Source: Pseudodesulfovibrio tunisiensis (GTDB lineage: Bacteria > Desulfobacterota > Desulfovibrionia > Desulfovibrionales > Desulfovibrionaceae). Taken from it: 64,000 bases of DNA. The translations under genes were made by a program, and so were the position numbers. Of the stretch, positions 47,128-55,788 are shown in pieces; position 1 is the stretch's first letter; every line of letters begins with the position of its first letter. The DNA is taken from assembly GCF_022809775.1 (NCBI RefSeq), contig NZ_CP094380.1:3545902-3609901 (forward strand), written 5' to 3'. Under the pieces are notes generated by a model. That model did not search any database and was not told the DNA's origin. It worked only from the letters and a program-made list of their open reading frames with translations.

Positions 47128-48411
47128 ATGTGGGCAAGGATACAGGAAATGGCCATTCGGGGGGCTGCCCCGGAACCTTTGGAGCCGGGGAGCGAGATCA
47201 ACGGCGCGCGTGTGCGTCGTCGCATTCCTTCCATCATGGGCTTTCGCCGCTATGAGGCGGTACGGGATTATGAACCGCTTGAAATTCGGCAGTTTCTGGA
47301 CGTGGATACCACGGCGTTTCTCTCCTGGCAGAACGCGGCCCGGTTTGCCGGTCTGCCGCATGACTGCCGTTTTCTCTGGCCTGTGGAGGAATGGGAGCAG
47401 GGACTGATATTGCCGGCACCCAAACGTCCTGTTCTGGCTGATCTTCTGGATGATTCCGAATTTGGCATCGAGCAGGGGCTTTCCCTGTGCGCACGGCTCG
47501 TTGCTTCGCTGGCCGATCTGCACGAAGCGGGTATCGCGCATCTGGCTCTGCATCCCGGGAATCTGCTCGTGGCACCGGCAAACGGACCTTTGTGGATACG
47601 GGAGTTCGGCCTTGCCCACAGGCGGGGGTGGAATGATTTCTGGGGCGGAAGCGCTCCGTCTCCGGCCGATGTGCGGTATGCGGCCCCGGAACAGTTGCGC
47701 GGCAGGCATGGAGCGCGGGTTTCGGACATCTTTTCCCTTGGCGTGCTGGCGTTTCGCATTCTTGCCAATCGGCTGCCCTTTGCCTTTCATCACCGTCTGT
47801 TCGACGGCTGGCCCATGTTTCTGTTCAAGCCCTCCCTGCTGCGGGACGATGTTCCCCGGGACGTGGTTGAAGTGGTACGAGCCTGTCTGGAGTTCGATCC
47901 TCGCGGGCGTCCCCGCATGGTGGATATCGTGGCTGCCTTTGCACCGTATCTGCCCGGAGAAGCGGGCCCGGACGCCTGTTCCGTTGATCTGCCGCCCCCT
48001 GCGTCGTCCGCTTCCCGGAGCAGGGTCATGGCCTTTGTACAGCCGGACGAGCGTGCCCCTCTGATTTTCGAAACGGCCCTGAATCTTGCTGCGCAGGAAG
48101 AGGTCGCCGTGCTGTTCGTGAGTCTGGTTCCGGTGCAGTTGCCGACCGGGGAGCTGGAGCGGTTCAAGGCTGCGCTTTTTGCCACGCTTGCGCCCGGGTT
48201 GCAGCTGTGCCGGGAGCAGGAACTGCTTTGGGGGTTGCGCGTGCTGGAAAACGTGGACCCCGGGCGGGCGGCTCCGGCATTGATCTGTCAGTACGGCCCG
48301 GACATTGTGCTGGCCGGGAGGTCGGAACGCTCCGGCATCAAGTCCAGACTCGCGCCCGGCGTGGTGCGGTGTCTGGAGAAGTGTGGCGCGAACCTCAGGC
48401 TCGTGGCCTGA
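47128..48411 (+). CDS. pseudokinase fused to a universal-stress-like domain
   Basis: 427 residues from ATG at 47128 (GGGAG eight bases upstream). Residues about 55-275 have the Ser/Thr kinase C-lobe pattern (LHEAGIAHLALHPGNLLV, VRYAAPEQLRGRHG, SDIFSLGVLAFRILANRLPF) but the HRD Asp is lost (HLA) and the DFG motif reads EFG; no glycine loop is seen. Residues about 290-427 resemble a UspA-like fold (VMAFVQPDERAPLIFETALN, GPDIVLAGRSERSG). Likely a regulatory pseudokinase. It abuts the convergent, intact Ser/Thr kinase gene with no gap. Confidence 0.72.
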   Translation: MWARIQEMAIRGAAPEPLEPGSEINGARVRRRIPSIMGFRRYEAVRDYEPLEIRQFLDVDTTAFLSWQNAARFAGLPHDCRFLWPVEEWEQGLILPAPKRPVLADLLDDSEFGIEQGLSLCARLVASLADLHEAGIAHLALHPGNLLVAPANGPLWIREFGLAHRRGWNDFWGGSAPSPADVRYAAPEQLRGRHGARVSDIFSLGVLAFRILANRLPFAFHHRLFDGWPMFLFKPSLLRDDVPRDVVEVVRACLEFDPRGRPRMVDIVAAFAPYLPGEAGPDACSVDLPPPASSASRSRVMAFVQPDERAPLIFETALNLAAQEEVAVLFVSLVPVQLPTGELERFKAALFATLAPGLQLCREQELLWGLRVLENVDPGRAAPALICQYGPDIVLAGRSERSGIKSRLAPGVVRCLEKCGANLRLVA

Positions 48412-49779
48412 TCAGGCGTTGCCACACACCGCGCGGGCGTGGAATCGGCACGTCCGGTCCTGCCACCACACGAATCCCAGTTCCGCATCCGCGTACCATG
48501 CTGCGGTGAACGCCTTGGTATCGCAACTCCAGAGTCGGGCCTTGGCCGGATCGAACACGGATTCCATGCAGAATTCCCCGGGTTCGGTGCGACCCGTAAA
48601 GAGCGTGGCGAGTTCGTCCACGGTGGGCAGCCGCCAATCCGAACGATTGGCGTATTTCTGCCGGTTCAGCCTTTCACAGTGCGCTTCGGCCCGTTCCCAG
48701 CTCAGGGGATGGCGCGATCCGTGCTTTTCCCAGATCAGGCCGGAAATCGCATCGGTCACGGTACCGTCTCCATTGTCGGTGAACGCGTGGCGCGGATACT
48801 GTTTCGGCCGCCACAATGCATCCAGCCCGAAAGTCTGGCGTGCCGATCCAAGCGGAGCCTTGATCGGCGTGCTGCGGGGCGCTGTTGCGGGCCGTGCGGC
48901 AGGTTCGTCAAGCTGGTCCAGCCCGGAACAGGTCGCGTCCCGGTGCTTGGCCCAGAGCGAGGCCATCCTGTCCAGTTCCCGGATCATGGTCATGGCGTCG
49001 GGAAAACGGCGTTCCGGCTCCGGGGCCAGAGCCGAGGTGAAAAAGTCATCCCACTCGCAGCCGAGGTCGGGATGCCGTGTGCAGATGGACGGACGATCCG
49101 CTTCCCGGGGTTCCGGCAGCCGTCCCGTGAGCATGCGGTACAGGGCAACGCCCACGGAGTAGAGGTCGGAGCGTGCATCCGCAGCCTCGGGATCGGTTTC
49201 CTGTTCCGGGGCCGTGTAGTAGGGCGATCCCACCACCATGCCCTTGTGGCGCGTCATGCGTTCGCCCCGGAGCTTGGACAGCCCGAAGTCGATGAGCTTG
49301 ACCTGCCCCATGCCGGATTCGTCGCCGGCAAGCATGACGTTGAAGGGCTTCACGTCCCGGTGCACGATGTCTTCATAATGCAGTCTGTCCAGCCCCGCGA
49401 GCATCTGACGGGCCGCATGCACCGAAAACTCCACGCCCAATCTGCGGGATTCCTGTTCCACTTCGTAGGTCTCGCCCATGAGCACGCCGAGGTTGCCGCA
49501 GAAGTATTCCATGGTGAAATGCGGTTCGATGTCATCGCTTCCGTCGTGAACGTCCAGAATGCCCGCCACGTTGGGGTGTTCGATGCGCGACATGGTCACG
49601 GCCTCGCGCAGGAACAGGTCGCGTATTGCGTCCATGCCCATGATGTCGGCCATGATTTCCGCGGGGCGGCATACCTTGAGCGCCACCATGCGTCCTGTCA
49701 CGGGCATGGCCGCCTTGTACACGACCCCCATGCCGCCCCTGCCGAGCAGTCCCTTGATGGCATATCGTCCGATTTTCAT
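48412..49779 (-). CDS. Hanks-type serine/threonine protein kinase with DUF1566-like C-terminal domain
   Basis: 455 residues, no TM helix. Kinase domain (about 5-270) is complete: GLLGRGGMGVVYKA, Lys in VALKV, HRDVKPFNVML (about 139-149), LIDFGLSKL, and GSPYYTAPEQ. After a linker rich in Pro/Ala (about 290-320) comes a Lcl/DUF1566-type domain (about 330-455) with DNGDGTVTDAISGLIWEK and RSDWRLPTVDELATL. The tail may be a ligand- or carbohydrate-binding sensor. It ends exactly where the convergent pseudokinase ends. Cytoplasmic phosphorylation target unknown. Confidence 0.92.
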   Translation of the reverse strand: MKIGRYAIKGLLGRGGMGVVYKAAMPVTGRMVALKVCRPAEIMADIMGMDAIRDLFLREAVTMSRIEHPNVAGILDVHDGSDDIEPHFTMEYFCGNLGVLMGETYEVEQESRRLGVEFSVHAARQMLAGLDRLHYEDIVHRDVKPFNVMLAGDESGMGQVKLIDFGLSKLRGERMTRHKGMVVGSPYYTAPEQETDPEAADARSDLYSVGVALYRMLTGRLPEPREADRPSICTRHPDLGCEWDDFFTSALAPEPERRFPDAMTMIRELDRMASLWAKHRDATCSGLDQLDEPAARPATAPRSTPIKAPLGSARQTFGLDALWRPKQYPRHAFTDNGDGTVTDAISGLIWEKHGSRHPLSWERAEAHCERLNRQKYANRSDWRLPTVDELATLFTGRTEPGEFCMESVFDPAKARLWSCDTKAFTAAWYADAELGFVWWQDRTCRFHARAVCGNA

Positions 49780-49935
49780 GCTCCGAATCTAGCCCGGCGG
49801 CACGAGTCGCGTCCACTCCGAAACGCCGGAAACCGGTCTTTTTCCCCTTCACTTTGAAAAAACGACAACGGGAGAACGATATTCGCACGTTTTTTCGCCC
49901 AACATGCAGGTTTTCCGTGATCAATTCGGCTTCTT

Positions 49936-50110
49936 CGGATTTTTTGATTGACTTGTTCGGAATTTTCTATCATCACGATGGGCGCTGATGCTGGCGGGGT
50001 CTATGGGGGACCTTCCGCAATTATCTGTATTTTCTGGGTGAATGTCGTTTTCGACCGAAAGGGGTTTCGGTCGGGATTGATGTCACAAATTCATTTTGGA
50101 GAGGTTGTTC
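49936..50110 (+). promoter_or_regulatory. candidate promoter and structured leader of the NhaC-type antiporter
   Basis: TTGATT and TATCAT with an 18-base spacer (within 49938-49972) could be a sigma-70 promoter. The 125-base leader that would follow includes a strong hairpin, CGACCGAAA with TTTCGGTCG (about 50050-50073), and GC-rich runs near 49980-50018. GGAGAGG precedes the ATG. The rest of the 330-base gap back to the kinase gene shows no gene. Whether the leader is a sensor RNA is open. Confidence 0.4.
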
Positions 50111-51817
50111 ATGAGAAAGCTGTTCACGCTGCTGTTGACCTGCGCCGCCGTGGGCCTGTTTCTGGCCGCCCCCGCCTTGGCTGCGGATTCTTCCAAGGGG
50201 GCGGCAAACGCCGAACTGTTCGGAGTTCTGACCCTGATTCCGCCTGTTCTGGCCATCGTTCTCGCCTTCATTACCAAAAACGTGGTGCTGTCCCTGTTTC
50301 TTGGCGTGTTTTCCGGCTGCTTCATGCTGGACCTCAAGGGCTGGGATATCTATTCCGCAGTAATCGACGGGTTTCTGCGTCTTTCCGGCGAGGTGCTGGC
50401 TTCTCTGGCCGATAGCTGGAACGCAGGCATCGTGCTTCAGTGCCTGGCCATTGGTGGCCTGATCGCGCTGGTTTCCAAGATGGGCGGTGCCAGAGCCATT
50501 GCCGACGCATTGGCCAAGCACGCCAAGACCCCGCGCAGTTCCCAGTTCGTGACCTGGGTCATGGGGCTGTTCATCTTTTTCGATGACTACGCCAACTCCC
50601 TGACCGTGGGCCCGATCATGCGTCCGGTTACCGACCGCATGAAGATTTCCCGCGAAAAGCTGGCCTTCATCATCGACGCCACAGCCGCTCCCATTGCAGG
50701 CATTGCCCTGATTTCCACCTGGGTTGCTTACGAGGTCGGTCTGATCCGCGACGGCTACCAGATGATCGGGATCAAGGCCAACGCCTATGGCATATTCGTG
50801 GAAACCATTCCGTTCCGCTTCTACAACATTTTCATTCTGGCCTTTGTTGTGTTCACCATCCTGTTTCTGCGCGAGTTCGGCCCCATGCGGCAGGCCGAGG
50901 TCCGCGCACGCACCGAGGGCAAGCTCGTGGCTGACGGCTCCACGCCCATGGCCTCGGAGGAGGCTTCCGGCCTCGAGCCCGAATCCCATGTGGTGCCCAG
51001 CATCTGGAGCGCCATCATTCCCATCGGCACCTTGATCGTGACGGCCTTTCTCGGCTTCTACTTCAATGGCTACCATGCGATTGAAGATCAGGCCCTGCTG
51101 GACCTGATCCACTCCTCGCCCATGAGCTTCACGGCCATGCGCGAATGCTTCGGCGCGTCCGACGCTTCCGTGGTTCTGTTCCAGGCCGCTCTGGTGGCCA
51201 GCCTCGTGGCGATCTTCATGGCCATCTTCAAGAAGGTCATGCCCATCAAGGACGCCATCGAAACCTGGGTCACGGGCGTGAAGTCCATGAACATCACCGC
51301 CGTCATTCTGCTGCTGGCCTGGTCCCTGTCCGGCATCATCAAGGAGCTGGGCACTGCGGCCTATCTGGTCAACGTGCTGTCCGACGCGCTGCCGCCGTTC
51401 CTGCTGCCCACCATCATCTTCATTCTGGGCTCCATCATCTCGTTTGCGACCGGCACGTCCTACGGCACCATGGGCATTCTCATGCCTCTGGCCATTCCCC
51501 TGTCCTTTGCTCTGCAGGCCGATCCGAACTACGTCCTGCTGAACGTGGGCGCGGTGCTCACCGGTGCCATCTTCGGCGACCACTGCTCTCCGATTTCGGA
51601 TACCACCATCCTGTCTTCGATGGGGTCGGCATGCGATCACATCGACCACGTCAGGACGCAGCTCTTCTACGCCATCGGCGTGGCGGGCGTGGCCATCATC
51701 TTCGGTTACATTCCGGCAGGATTGGGAATGCCTGCCTACGTCACCCTGCCTGTGGGCCTCGTTGCCACCGCGGCTCTGGTCCGGTTCGTGGGCAAGCCGC
51801 TTCCCAAGGCTTCCTAG
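50111..51817 (+). CDS. NhaC-type Na+/H+ antiporter family protein
   Basis: 568 residues. It begins with a signal-peptide-like segment ending ALAADSSKG (about residue 25), then about 11-12 TM helices. Family landmarks: FIFFDDYANSLTVGPIMRP, DATAAPIAGIALISTWV, FATGTSYGTMGILMPLA, and GDHCSPISDTTILSS near the end. Members exchange Na+ for H+, or malate/lactate in some relatives. A cleavable leader on such a protein is uncommon, although seen in some relatives. Single gene with its own terminator. Confidence 0.9.
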   Translation: MRKLFTLLLTCAAVGLFLAAPALAADSSKGAANAELFGVLTLIPPVLAIVLAFITKNVVLSLFLGVFSGCFMLDLKGWDIYSAVIDGFLRLSGEVLASLADSWNAGIVLQCLAIGGLIALVSKMGGARAIADALAKHAKTPRSSQFVTWVMGLFIFFDDYANSLTVGPIMRPVTDRMKISREKLAFIIDATAAPIAGIALISTWVAYEVGLIRDGYQMIGIKANAYGIFVETIPFRFYNIFILAFVVFTILFLREFGPMRQAEVRARTEGKLVADGSTPMASEEASGLEPESHVVPSIWSAIIPIGTLIVTAFLGFYFNGYHAIEDQALLDLIHSSPMSFTAMRECFGASDASVVLFQAALVASLVAIFMAIFKKVMPIKDAIETWVTGVKSMNITAVILLLAWSLSGIIKELGTAAYLVNVLSDALPPFLLPTIIFILGSIISFATGTSYGTMGILMPLAIPLSFALQADPNYVLLNVGAVLTGAIFGDHCSPISDTTILSSMGSACDHIDHVRTQLFYAIGVAGVAIIFGYIPAGLGMPAYVTLPVGLVATAALVRFVGKPLPKAS

Positions 51818-51840
51818 CCTGAACCTCTTTGCCAATAGCA

Positions 51841-51880
51841 AAGGCCGGGACTCCACGGAGTCCCGGCCTTTTTGTCTTTG
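51841..51880 (+). terminator. rho-independent terminator of the NhaC-type gene
   Basis: AAGGCCGGGACTCC and GGAGTCCCGGCCTT (51841-51870) form a near-perfect 14-bp stem followed by TTTGTCTTTG. It lies 23 bases past the stop. Confidence 0.92.
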
Positions 51881-52227
51881 CCTCCGGCGGCACGAGAAAC
51901 TTTTGAAAAAGTTTCTCGTGACTCTTCAAAACTTTCTGGTTCTACGCCGCCTGTGAGGATGCGGGAACCAGTTTTCCCCGTTTGGCGGCGTAGTTGGTTG
52001 CGGGACAGCCGGACTTGCCCTGTCGAGGGACAGGATTCAGGGGAAATCGGTCAATGGAAAAAGAGGAAGTGTATCCTTGGGACCACCCGTTTTCGGGAAA
52101 TCGAGCAGCCTGAGGAATGTCCCGGCAGGGCATTCATCAGGCTGCTCGATTTCCCGAAAACAGAATGGGGTCAAGGGGATGTCCGTCCCCTTGCAGGTCT
52201 GGGCAGCGCCCAGCCCCCCGGGAGGGT
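51880..52227 (+). repeat. dispersed intergenic repeat, copy 2, with internal hairpins
   Basis: Same opening (GCCTCCGGCGGCACGAGAAA), centre (CCTGTCGAGG) and ending (GGTCTGGGCAGCGCCCAGCC) as 17935-18170. It also contains a 14-bp perfect hairpin (CACGAGAAACTTTT with AAAAGTTTCTCGTG, 51891-51920), a TACGCCGCC/GGCGGCGTA pair, and the large palindrome at 52089-52161. It occupies the gap between the NhaC-type gene and the convergent MarR gene; nothing coding is seen. Confidence 0.65.
52089..52161. repeat. 25-bp perfect inverted repeat (73-base palindromic insert)
   Basis: Arms 52089-52113 and 52137-52161 are exact reverse complements (beginning GTTTTCGGGAAATCGAGCAG); the 23-base centre is itself nearly self-complementary (GAATGTCCC with GGGCATTC). 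The copy of the host repeat at 17935-18170 lacks it, which suggests insertion of a MITE- or REP-like unit. Confidence 0.7.
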
Positions 52228-52238
52228 CGCCGAAGGCC

Positions 52239-52655
52239 TTAAAACTCCGAATTCATGGCGCGCAGCATTCGTGCGAGCTCGTCGCGTTCCGAATCCGAGA
52301 GCTTGGAGGTGATGTCCCGAGTGAGTTGCAAATGGAGTTCGTCATGCTCCCGGAACAGGTCTCGGCCGGTGTCGGTGAGTTCCACCATGATGGATCGCCG
52401 GTCGGATTCGTGCGGGCGGCGGCGAACGAGTCCGGCCTTTTCCAGCCGGTCCACCATGACCGTGAGCGAGCCCGTGGTCACGCCCATGCGCTCGGCCAGT
52501 TCCTTCATGCGCAACTGTTCGTGCGTGCCAAGGATTTCCAGCGTGTGAATCTGGGGCAGCGTGAAGCCCTGATCGCGGACCACGCAGTGTTCCCATGATG
52601 ACAGCTTTTCATAGAATTCGACGATGAGTTGTGTGAGTTCGGCATTTCTTGTCAT
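52239..52655 (-). CDS. MarR-family transcriptional regulator
   Basis: 138 residues, winged helix with LPQIHTLEILGTHEQLRMKE, LAERMGVTTGSLTVMVDRLE, KAGLVRRRPHESDRRSIMVE. Cotranscribed 15 bases behind the His-rich transporter gene, so it probably controls that operon itself. A candidate operator overlaps the operon promoter at 53406-53449. Effector unknown; the metal-binding loop of its partner suggests metal stress. Confidence 0.92.
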   Translation of the reverse strand: MTRNAELTQLIVEFYEKLSSWEHCVVRDQGFTLPQIHTLEILGTHEQLRMKELAERMGVTTGSLTVMVDRLEKAGLVRRRPHESDRRSIMVELTDTGRDLFREHDELHLQLTRDITSKLSDSERDELARMLRAMNSEF

Positions 52656-52670
52656 GAGGTACTCCTGCTA

Positions 52671-53390
52671 TCAGGCAACGAAATCCGTGTACAGGGAATA
52701 GGTGCCGAACAGGATGGTCATGACGCCCACGGTGCGCATGATGGCCGGTTCGATCCACGGATGCTGCATCTTTCGCAGCAGCCCTGTTACCTTGTAGATG
52801 GCGAAGATGACGCCGCCGAGCGCCACGGCCGTGCCTGCGGCATAGATGGCAAAGACCGACATCGCCTTGGTCGCGCTGCCCGATTCGAGGGCATAGGAAT
52901 ACATGATGGCCACGGTGGGGCAGGGCACGATCATGTTCACGAACCCAAGTGTGCCGAGCCCCCACATGGTGGACCGTTTGGCTGTCGGACCGTGTACATG
53001 GCAGTCGCAACCATGCTCGCGATGATGGTGTTCGTGATCGTGATCCGTATGGTCATGCTCGTGGTCGTGACTGTGCAGGAGGTGCGGGCGGAAGATCAGT
53101 ATGGCACCCAGCACGATGATGATGGCTGCGGTGAGCGTGTCCGTGATGTATCGGGCCTGCGGAGGCAGGGTGGCGGAGAGTGACCCCAGTGCAAAGCCGA
53201 TGGCGAGGCAGCCCAGCGAGGTGCCGAGTATGAATGCGGAGGTCAGGCCGAACACGCGACGGCCGCTTTTGTCTCCGGCCACGAACGGAGCCAGAACCAG
53301 CCAGGAGTGCCCGCAGGGGTTCACGCCATGCACCAGCCCGAGTGTGAGCGATGATTGCAGGGCCACGAGGAACAGGGTGTCGGAAAACAT
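52671..53390 (-). CDS. six-TM transporter of the UreH/NicO/DsbD-like group with His-rich loop
   Basis: 239 residues, about six TM helices. TM1 carries HGVNPCGHSW; TM4-5 carry VPCPTVAIMYSYAL. The cytosolic loop (about 105-138) is packed with His and Asp (HSHDHEHDHTDHDHEHHH, then CDCHVHG), as in RcnA-like and UreH-like metal transporters. It likely moves nickel, cobalt or another soft metal; thiol transport cannot be excluded. First gene of the operon with the MarR regulator, AAGGAG upstream. Partial copies recur at 56031 and 58873. Confidence 0.8.
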   Translation of the reverse strand: MFSDTLFLVALQSSLTLGLVHGVNPCGHSWLVLAPFVAGDKSGRRVFGLTSAFILGTSLGCLAIGFALGSLSATLPPQARYITDTLTAAIIIVLGAILIFRPHLLHSHDHEHDHTDHDHEHHHREHGCDCHVHGPTAKRSTMWGLGTLGFVNMIVPCPTVAIMYSYALESGSATKAMSVFAIYAAGTAVALGGVIFAIYKVTGLLRKMQHPWIEPAIMRTVGVMTILFGTYSLYTDFVA

Positions 53391-53405
53391 TTGATCTCCT
53401 TATTG

Positions 53406-53449
53406 TTTGAAGATCAAAAAGAATTAGAATTGTGTATTTTGAATGTCAA
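53406..53449 (-). promoter_or_regulatory. sigma-70 promoter and probable MarR operator
   Basis: On the minus strand, TTGACA (53449-53444), 17-base spacer, TAATTC (53426-53421). Just downstream lies the palindrome TTTGATCTTCAAA (53418-53406), a fitting site for the regulator encoded second in the operon. It ends about 15 bases before the start codon. Confidence 0.65.
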
Positions 53450-53475
53450 GCTAAAATGCGGGCGCAACCGTTCGG

Positions 53476-53706
53476 TCACGGCTGGTCCCGGGTGCAGATG
53501 CGCAAGAGTTTGTCATACTTGCACCCGGTATGGATGGCCCATTTCAGACCGAACGGGGCCATGATGGTTGTGACAAAGGCCATGAGCACGAGGGCGGTGA
53601 ACTGGACGATCATGGCGGGCAATTCGAACCGTTTGAGCCGTTCCGCCAGACACCAGCTTGTCGTCAGGATGAGAATCGCGTCGAAGATCAGTTTCTGGGT
53701 GATCAT
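53476..53706 (-). CDS. small two-helix membrane protein
   Basis: 76 residues from ATG at 53706 (MITQKLIFDAILILTTSWCL). Two hydrophobic stretches (about 6-18 and 26-47, MIVQFTALVLMAFVTTIMAP) and a basic C-terminus. A longer frame exists to a GTG at 53808, but its first part lacks hydrophobic or family features. No family recognised. Divergent from the cysteine-cluster gene. Degenerate copies occur at about 56340 and 59358. Confidence 0.5.
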   Translation of the reverse strand: MITQKLIFDAILILTTSWCLAERLKRFELPAMIVQFTALVLMAFVTTIMAPFGLKWAIHTGCKYDKLLRICTRDQP

Positions 53707-53871
53707 GACCGTTTTTTCCGTTACGGATTTTCCGATTTGTGCCACCCTGGGCCAAGCCGTGGAAGTGGGCAAGGGGTTTTCAATCCCGAAAGGGATATCC
53801 CGAATCACGTTTGACTAATCGTGGATATGTGTTCCAATGGAAGCAGGCCTGTAAAAGGCAAGGAGCTGAAT

Positions 53872-54519
53872 ATGGAACAGGAATCACGCATTTTCCTGAC
53901 CCCGTCGGAAGCCGTTGAAGCCGTGTGCATCGATTTTTCCCAGTATGGGCCGCAGCCCGAACAGTTCGAGGAATTGTGCGCTGTTCTGGGTGTTTCCGTG
54001 CCTGAAGCTCCGTACGACAGCAGTACCGTGCGCAAGCTGTTGAAAGAAGCTGATCCCGATCCGGAAGCCTTGGCGCGGATATGTTCCGTGGTGTTTTGGT
54101 GCAAGGCGCATACGGGCACCGGGCCGGAAGGGCGGCTCGGCATATGGGTTCCCACGGGCATGCGGGACTTTGTCTGCATCCAGTGCGGCAGATGTTGTTC
54201 CGTGCTGGATTATCATCGGGATTGTACTGAAGAGGATGTGGCGCTGTGGCGCGAGCGCGGGCGTACCGACATTCTGGAATGGGTGGGGCGGAAGCCCGAC
54301 GGTTCCTACCGCATCTGGGTCCGTCCGGGCACGGACCTGCTTGCCGAGACCTGCCCCTGGCTCACCACGCTCGAGGACGGTCGTCGCGTCTGTTCCATCC
54401 ACGACTGCAAGCCGGAAATCTGTCGCCAGTATCCCGGCTCCCGCAAACACGCTGCCATGACCGGCTGCCCCACGGCCCTGCGCCTGAGGGAGGGAGAGGT
54501 ATGCAACGTCGAGGCCTGA
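53872..54519 (+). CDS. YkgJ-type cysteine-cluster protein (CxxCGxCC)
   Basis: 215 residues. Residues about 102-109 give CIQCGRCC, followed by CTEED, CPWL, CSIHDCKPEICRQYPG and a C-terminal CPT/C, the pattern of the UPF0153/YkgJ family thought to bind zinc or an iron-sulfur cluster. AAGGAG supports ATG at 53872. The N-terminal 95 residues are acidic and not recognised. Converges on the pentapeptide-repeat gene, 33 bases away. Frame-disrupted copies lie at 56731, 59747 and 61901. Confidence 0.85.
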   Translation: MEQESRIFLTPSEAVEAVCIDFSQYGPQPEQFEELCAVLGVSVPEAPYDSSTVRKLLKEADPDPEALARICSVVFWCKAHTGTGPEGRLGIWVPTGMRDFVCIQCGRCCSVLDYHRDCTEEDVALWRERGRTDILEWVGRKPDGSYRIWVRPGTDLLAETCPWLTTLEDGRRVCSIHDCKPEICRQYPGSRKHAAMTGCPTALRLREGEVCNVEA

Positions 54520-54552
54520 TATCCGGCTGCGTTGCCTCTCCGGCACGGATGC

Positions 54553-55788
54553 CTATCTTCGGAATCGATTTCGCAGGGCAAAGGCAAACAGGGCGGCCTG
54601 AATGGTTATGAGGAGTTGCCACCCGGCCATTTCGAAAGATTTCAAGACAGAGGATGCGTTCGCAATATTCCGTTGCATCAAGGGAATGTATTCCCGCATG
54701 TCCCCCGGGAAGAAGTAAGGCAGTACCAAAAGCAGCAAAAGCCAGCACAATCCACGAACAGGCTTTTCCCCGAACCCGCTGGACACCTTGTACAGCCAAA
54801 GAACAAAACAGGTCAGGAACTCTGAAGCCTTGCCGCCAAGCCATCGCGATCCACTTCGTACGTCTTCCCACTGAAAATATTCCTGATCTTCGCCTTGCTC
54901 CTGCGTCCAAGGACAAAGCGACCAGTCCTTTGCTTCTCGCCACAGCAGTTTGAGCTGAGCCTCCTTCTCGGCAATATGCCACTTGGAAGCCTCATATTCA
55001 TTGTTCTCCGCCTTGTACTTGGCCTTCATGCGCTGATAGAAATCGCGCGTAGGCTGAAGCAAATCTTTCTTACCTTCTGTACAAGCCTCGATGCAGCCAT
55101 TTTTTTCCCATGGAGAGTTTATGAAATGAATGTTTGTAATATCATATTGATTTATAAAATCAATTGTTTTTGGATTACATCCAATAACATCAATACCACT
55201 ATTTGAAATTATACAATTAAAAAAATGAAATTTACATTTACCATCATCTATTGATTCAAAATTAGACTTTCCCCCGAATACACAGTCTGTGAAATCAATA
55301 CCGTATACAGCTTCAACACGGCTAAAAACAGAACGGTTATTAAACTTTATTGAATTAAAATATACATAATCTCTGAATTCTGTTTTCCCAAAATATGCTA
55401 CACCATTGAATTTAGCCTCAGAGAGGCTAGCTCCTTGTGAAAAAATGGTTTCTTTAAACAACGCAAACCCACCAAAATCGACTTCGGAAAAATCAGCAAA
55501 TCCTTCAAAACACGCAGAATTAAACCGAACCTTTGGAAACTGCCCGACCTGTTGAAATTTAATCTCTTGCGGAAAAACAACCCCGCTCAAATCACAAAAA
55601 CGTCCAGATCCTTCAAAAAGCTTCGACTCTCGCAACCTCTCAAACACTCTCTTATTGAAATCGTCATTCGATATCCTTTTTTCATAGAGCGGTGCATGAA
55701 ACACACAATACCCCTTGCCTTCCGGATCGGTGTAGACAACTTCCTGCGGGTCGGCCCATTCATATTCCGCGCATTTGCAACACGTCAT
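54553..55788 (-). CDS. pentapeptide-repeat protein with C-terminal membrane helices
   Basis: 411 residues. N-terminal Cys cluster (MTCCKCAEYEW) and CVFH, then pentapeptide-like A(D/N)(L/F)xx repeats (about 60-215: FADFSEVDFGGFALFKETIF, ASLSEAKFNGVAYF) that form a right-handed beta helix. A charged helical stretch (about 240-300) and two TM helices near the C-terminus (about 345-362 and 388-405) follow. The 5-prime 750 bases are markedly AT-rich against the surrounding GC-rich DNA, a sign of transfer. Function unknown. Broken copies at 57414, 60419 and 62527. Confidence 0.82.
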   Translation of the reverse strand: MTCCKCAEYEWADPQEVVYTDPEGKGYCVFHAPLYEKRISNDDFNKRVFERLRESKLFEGSGRFCDLSGVVFPQEIKFQQVGQFPKVRFNSACFEGFADFSEVDFGGFALFKETIFSQGASLSEAKFNGVAYFGKTEFRDYVYFNSIKFNNRSVFSRVEAVYGIDFTDCVFGGKSNFESIDDGKCKFHFFNCIISNSGIDVIGCNPKTIDFINQYDITNIHFINSPWEKNGCIEACTEGKKDLLQPTRDFYQRMKAKYKAENNEYEASKWHIAEKEAQLKLLWREAKDWSLCPWTQEQGEDQEYFQWEDVRSGSRWLGGKASEFLTCFVLWLYKVSSGFGEKPVRGLCWLLLLLVLPYFFPGDMREYIPLMQRNIANASSVLKSFEMAGWQLLITIQAALFAFALRNRFRR

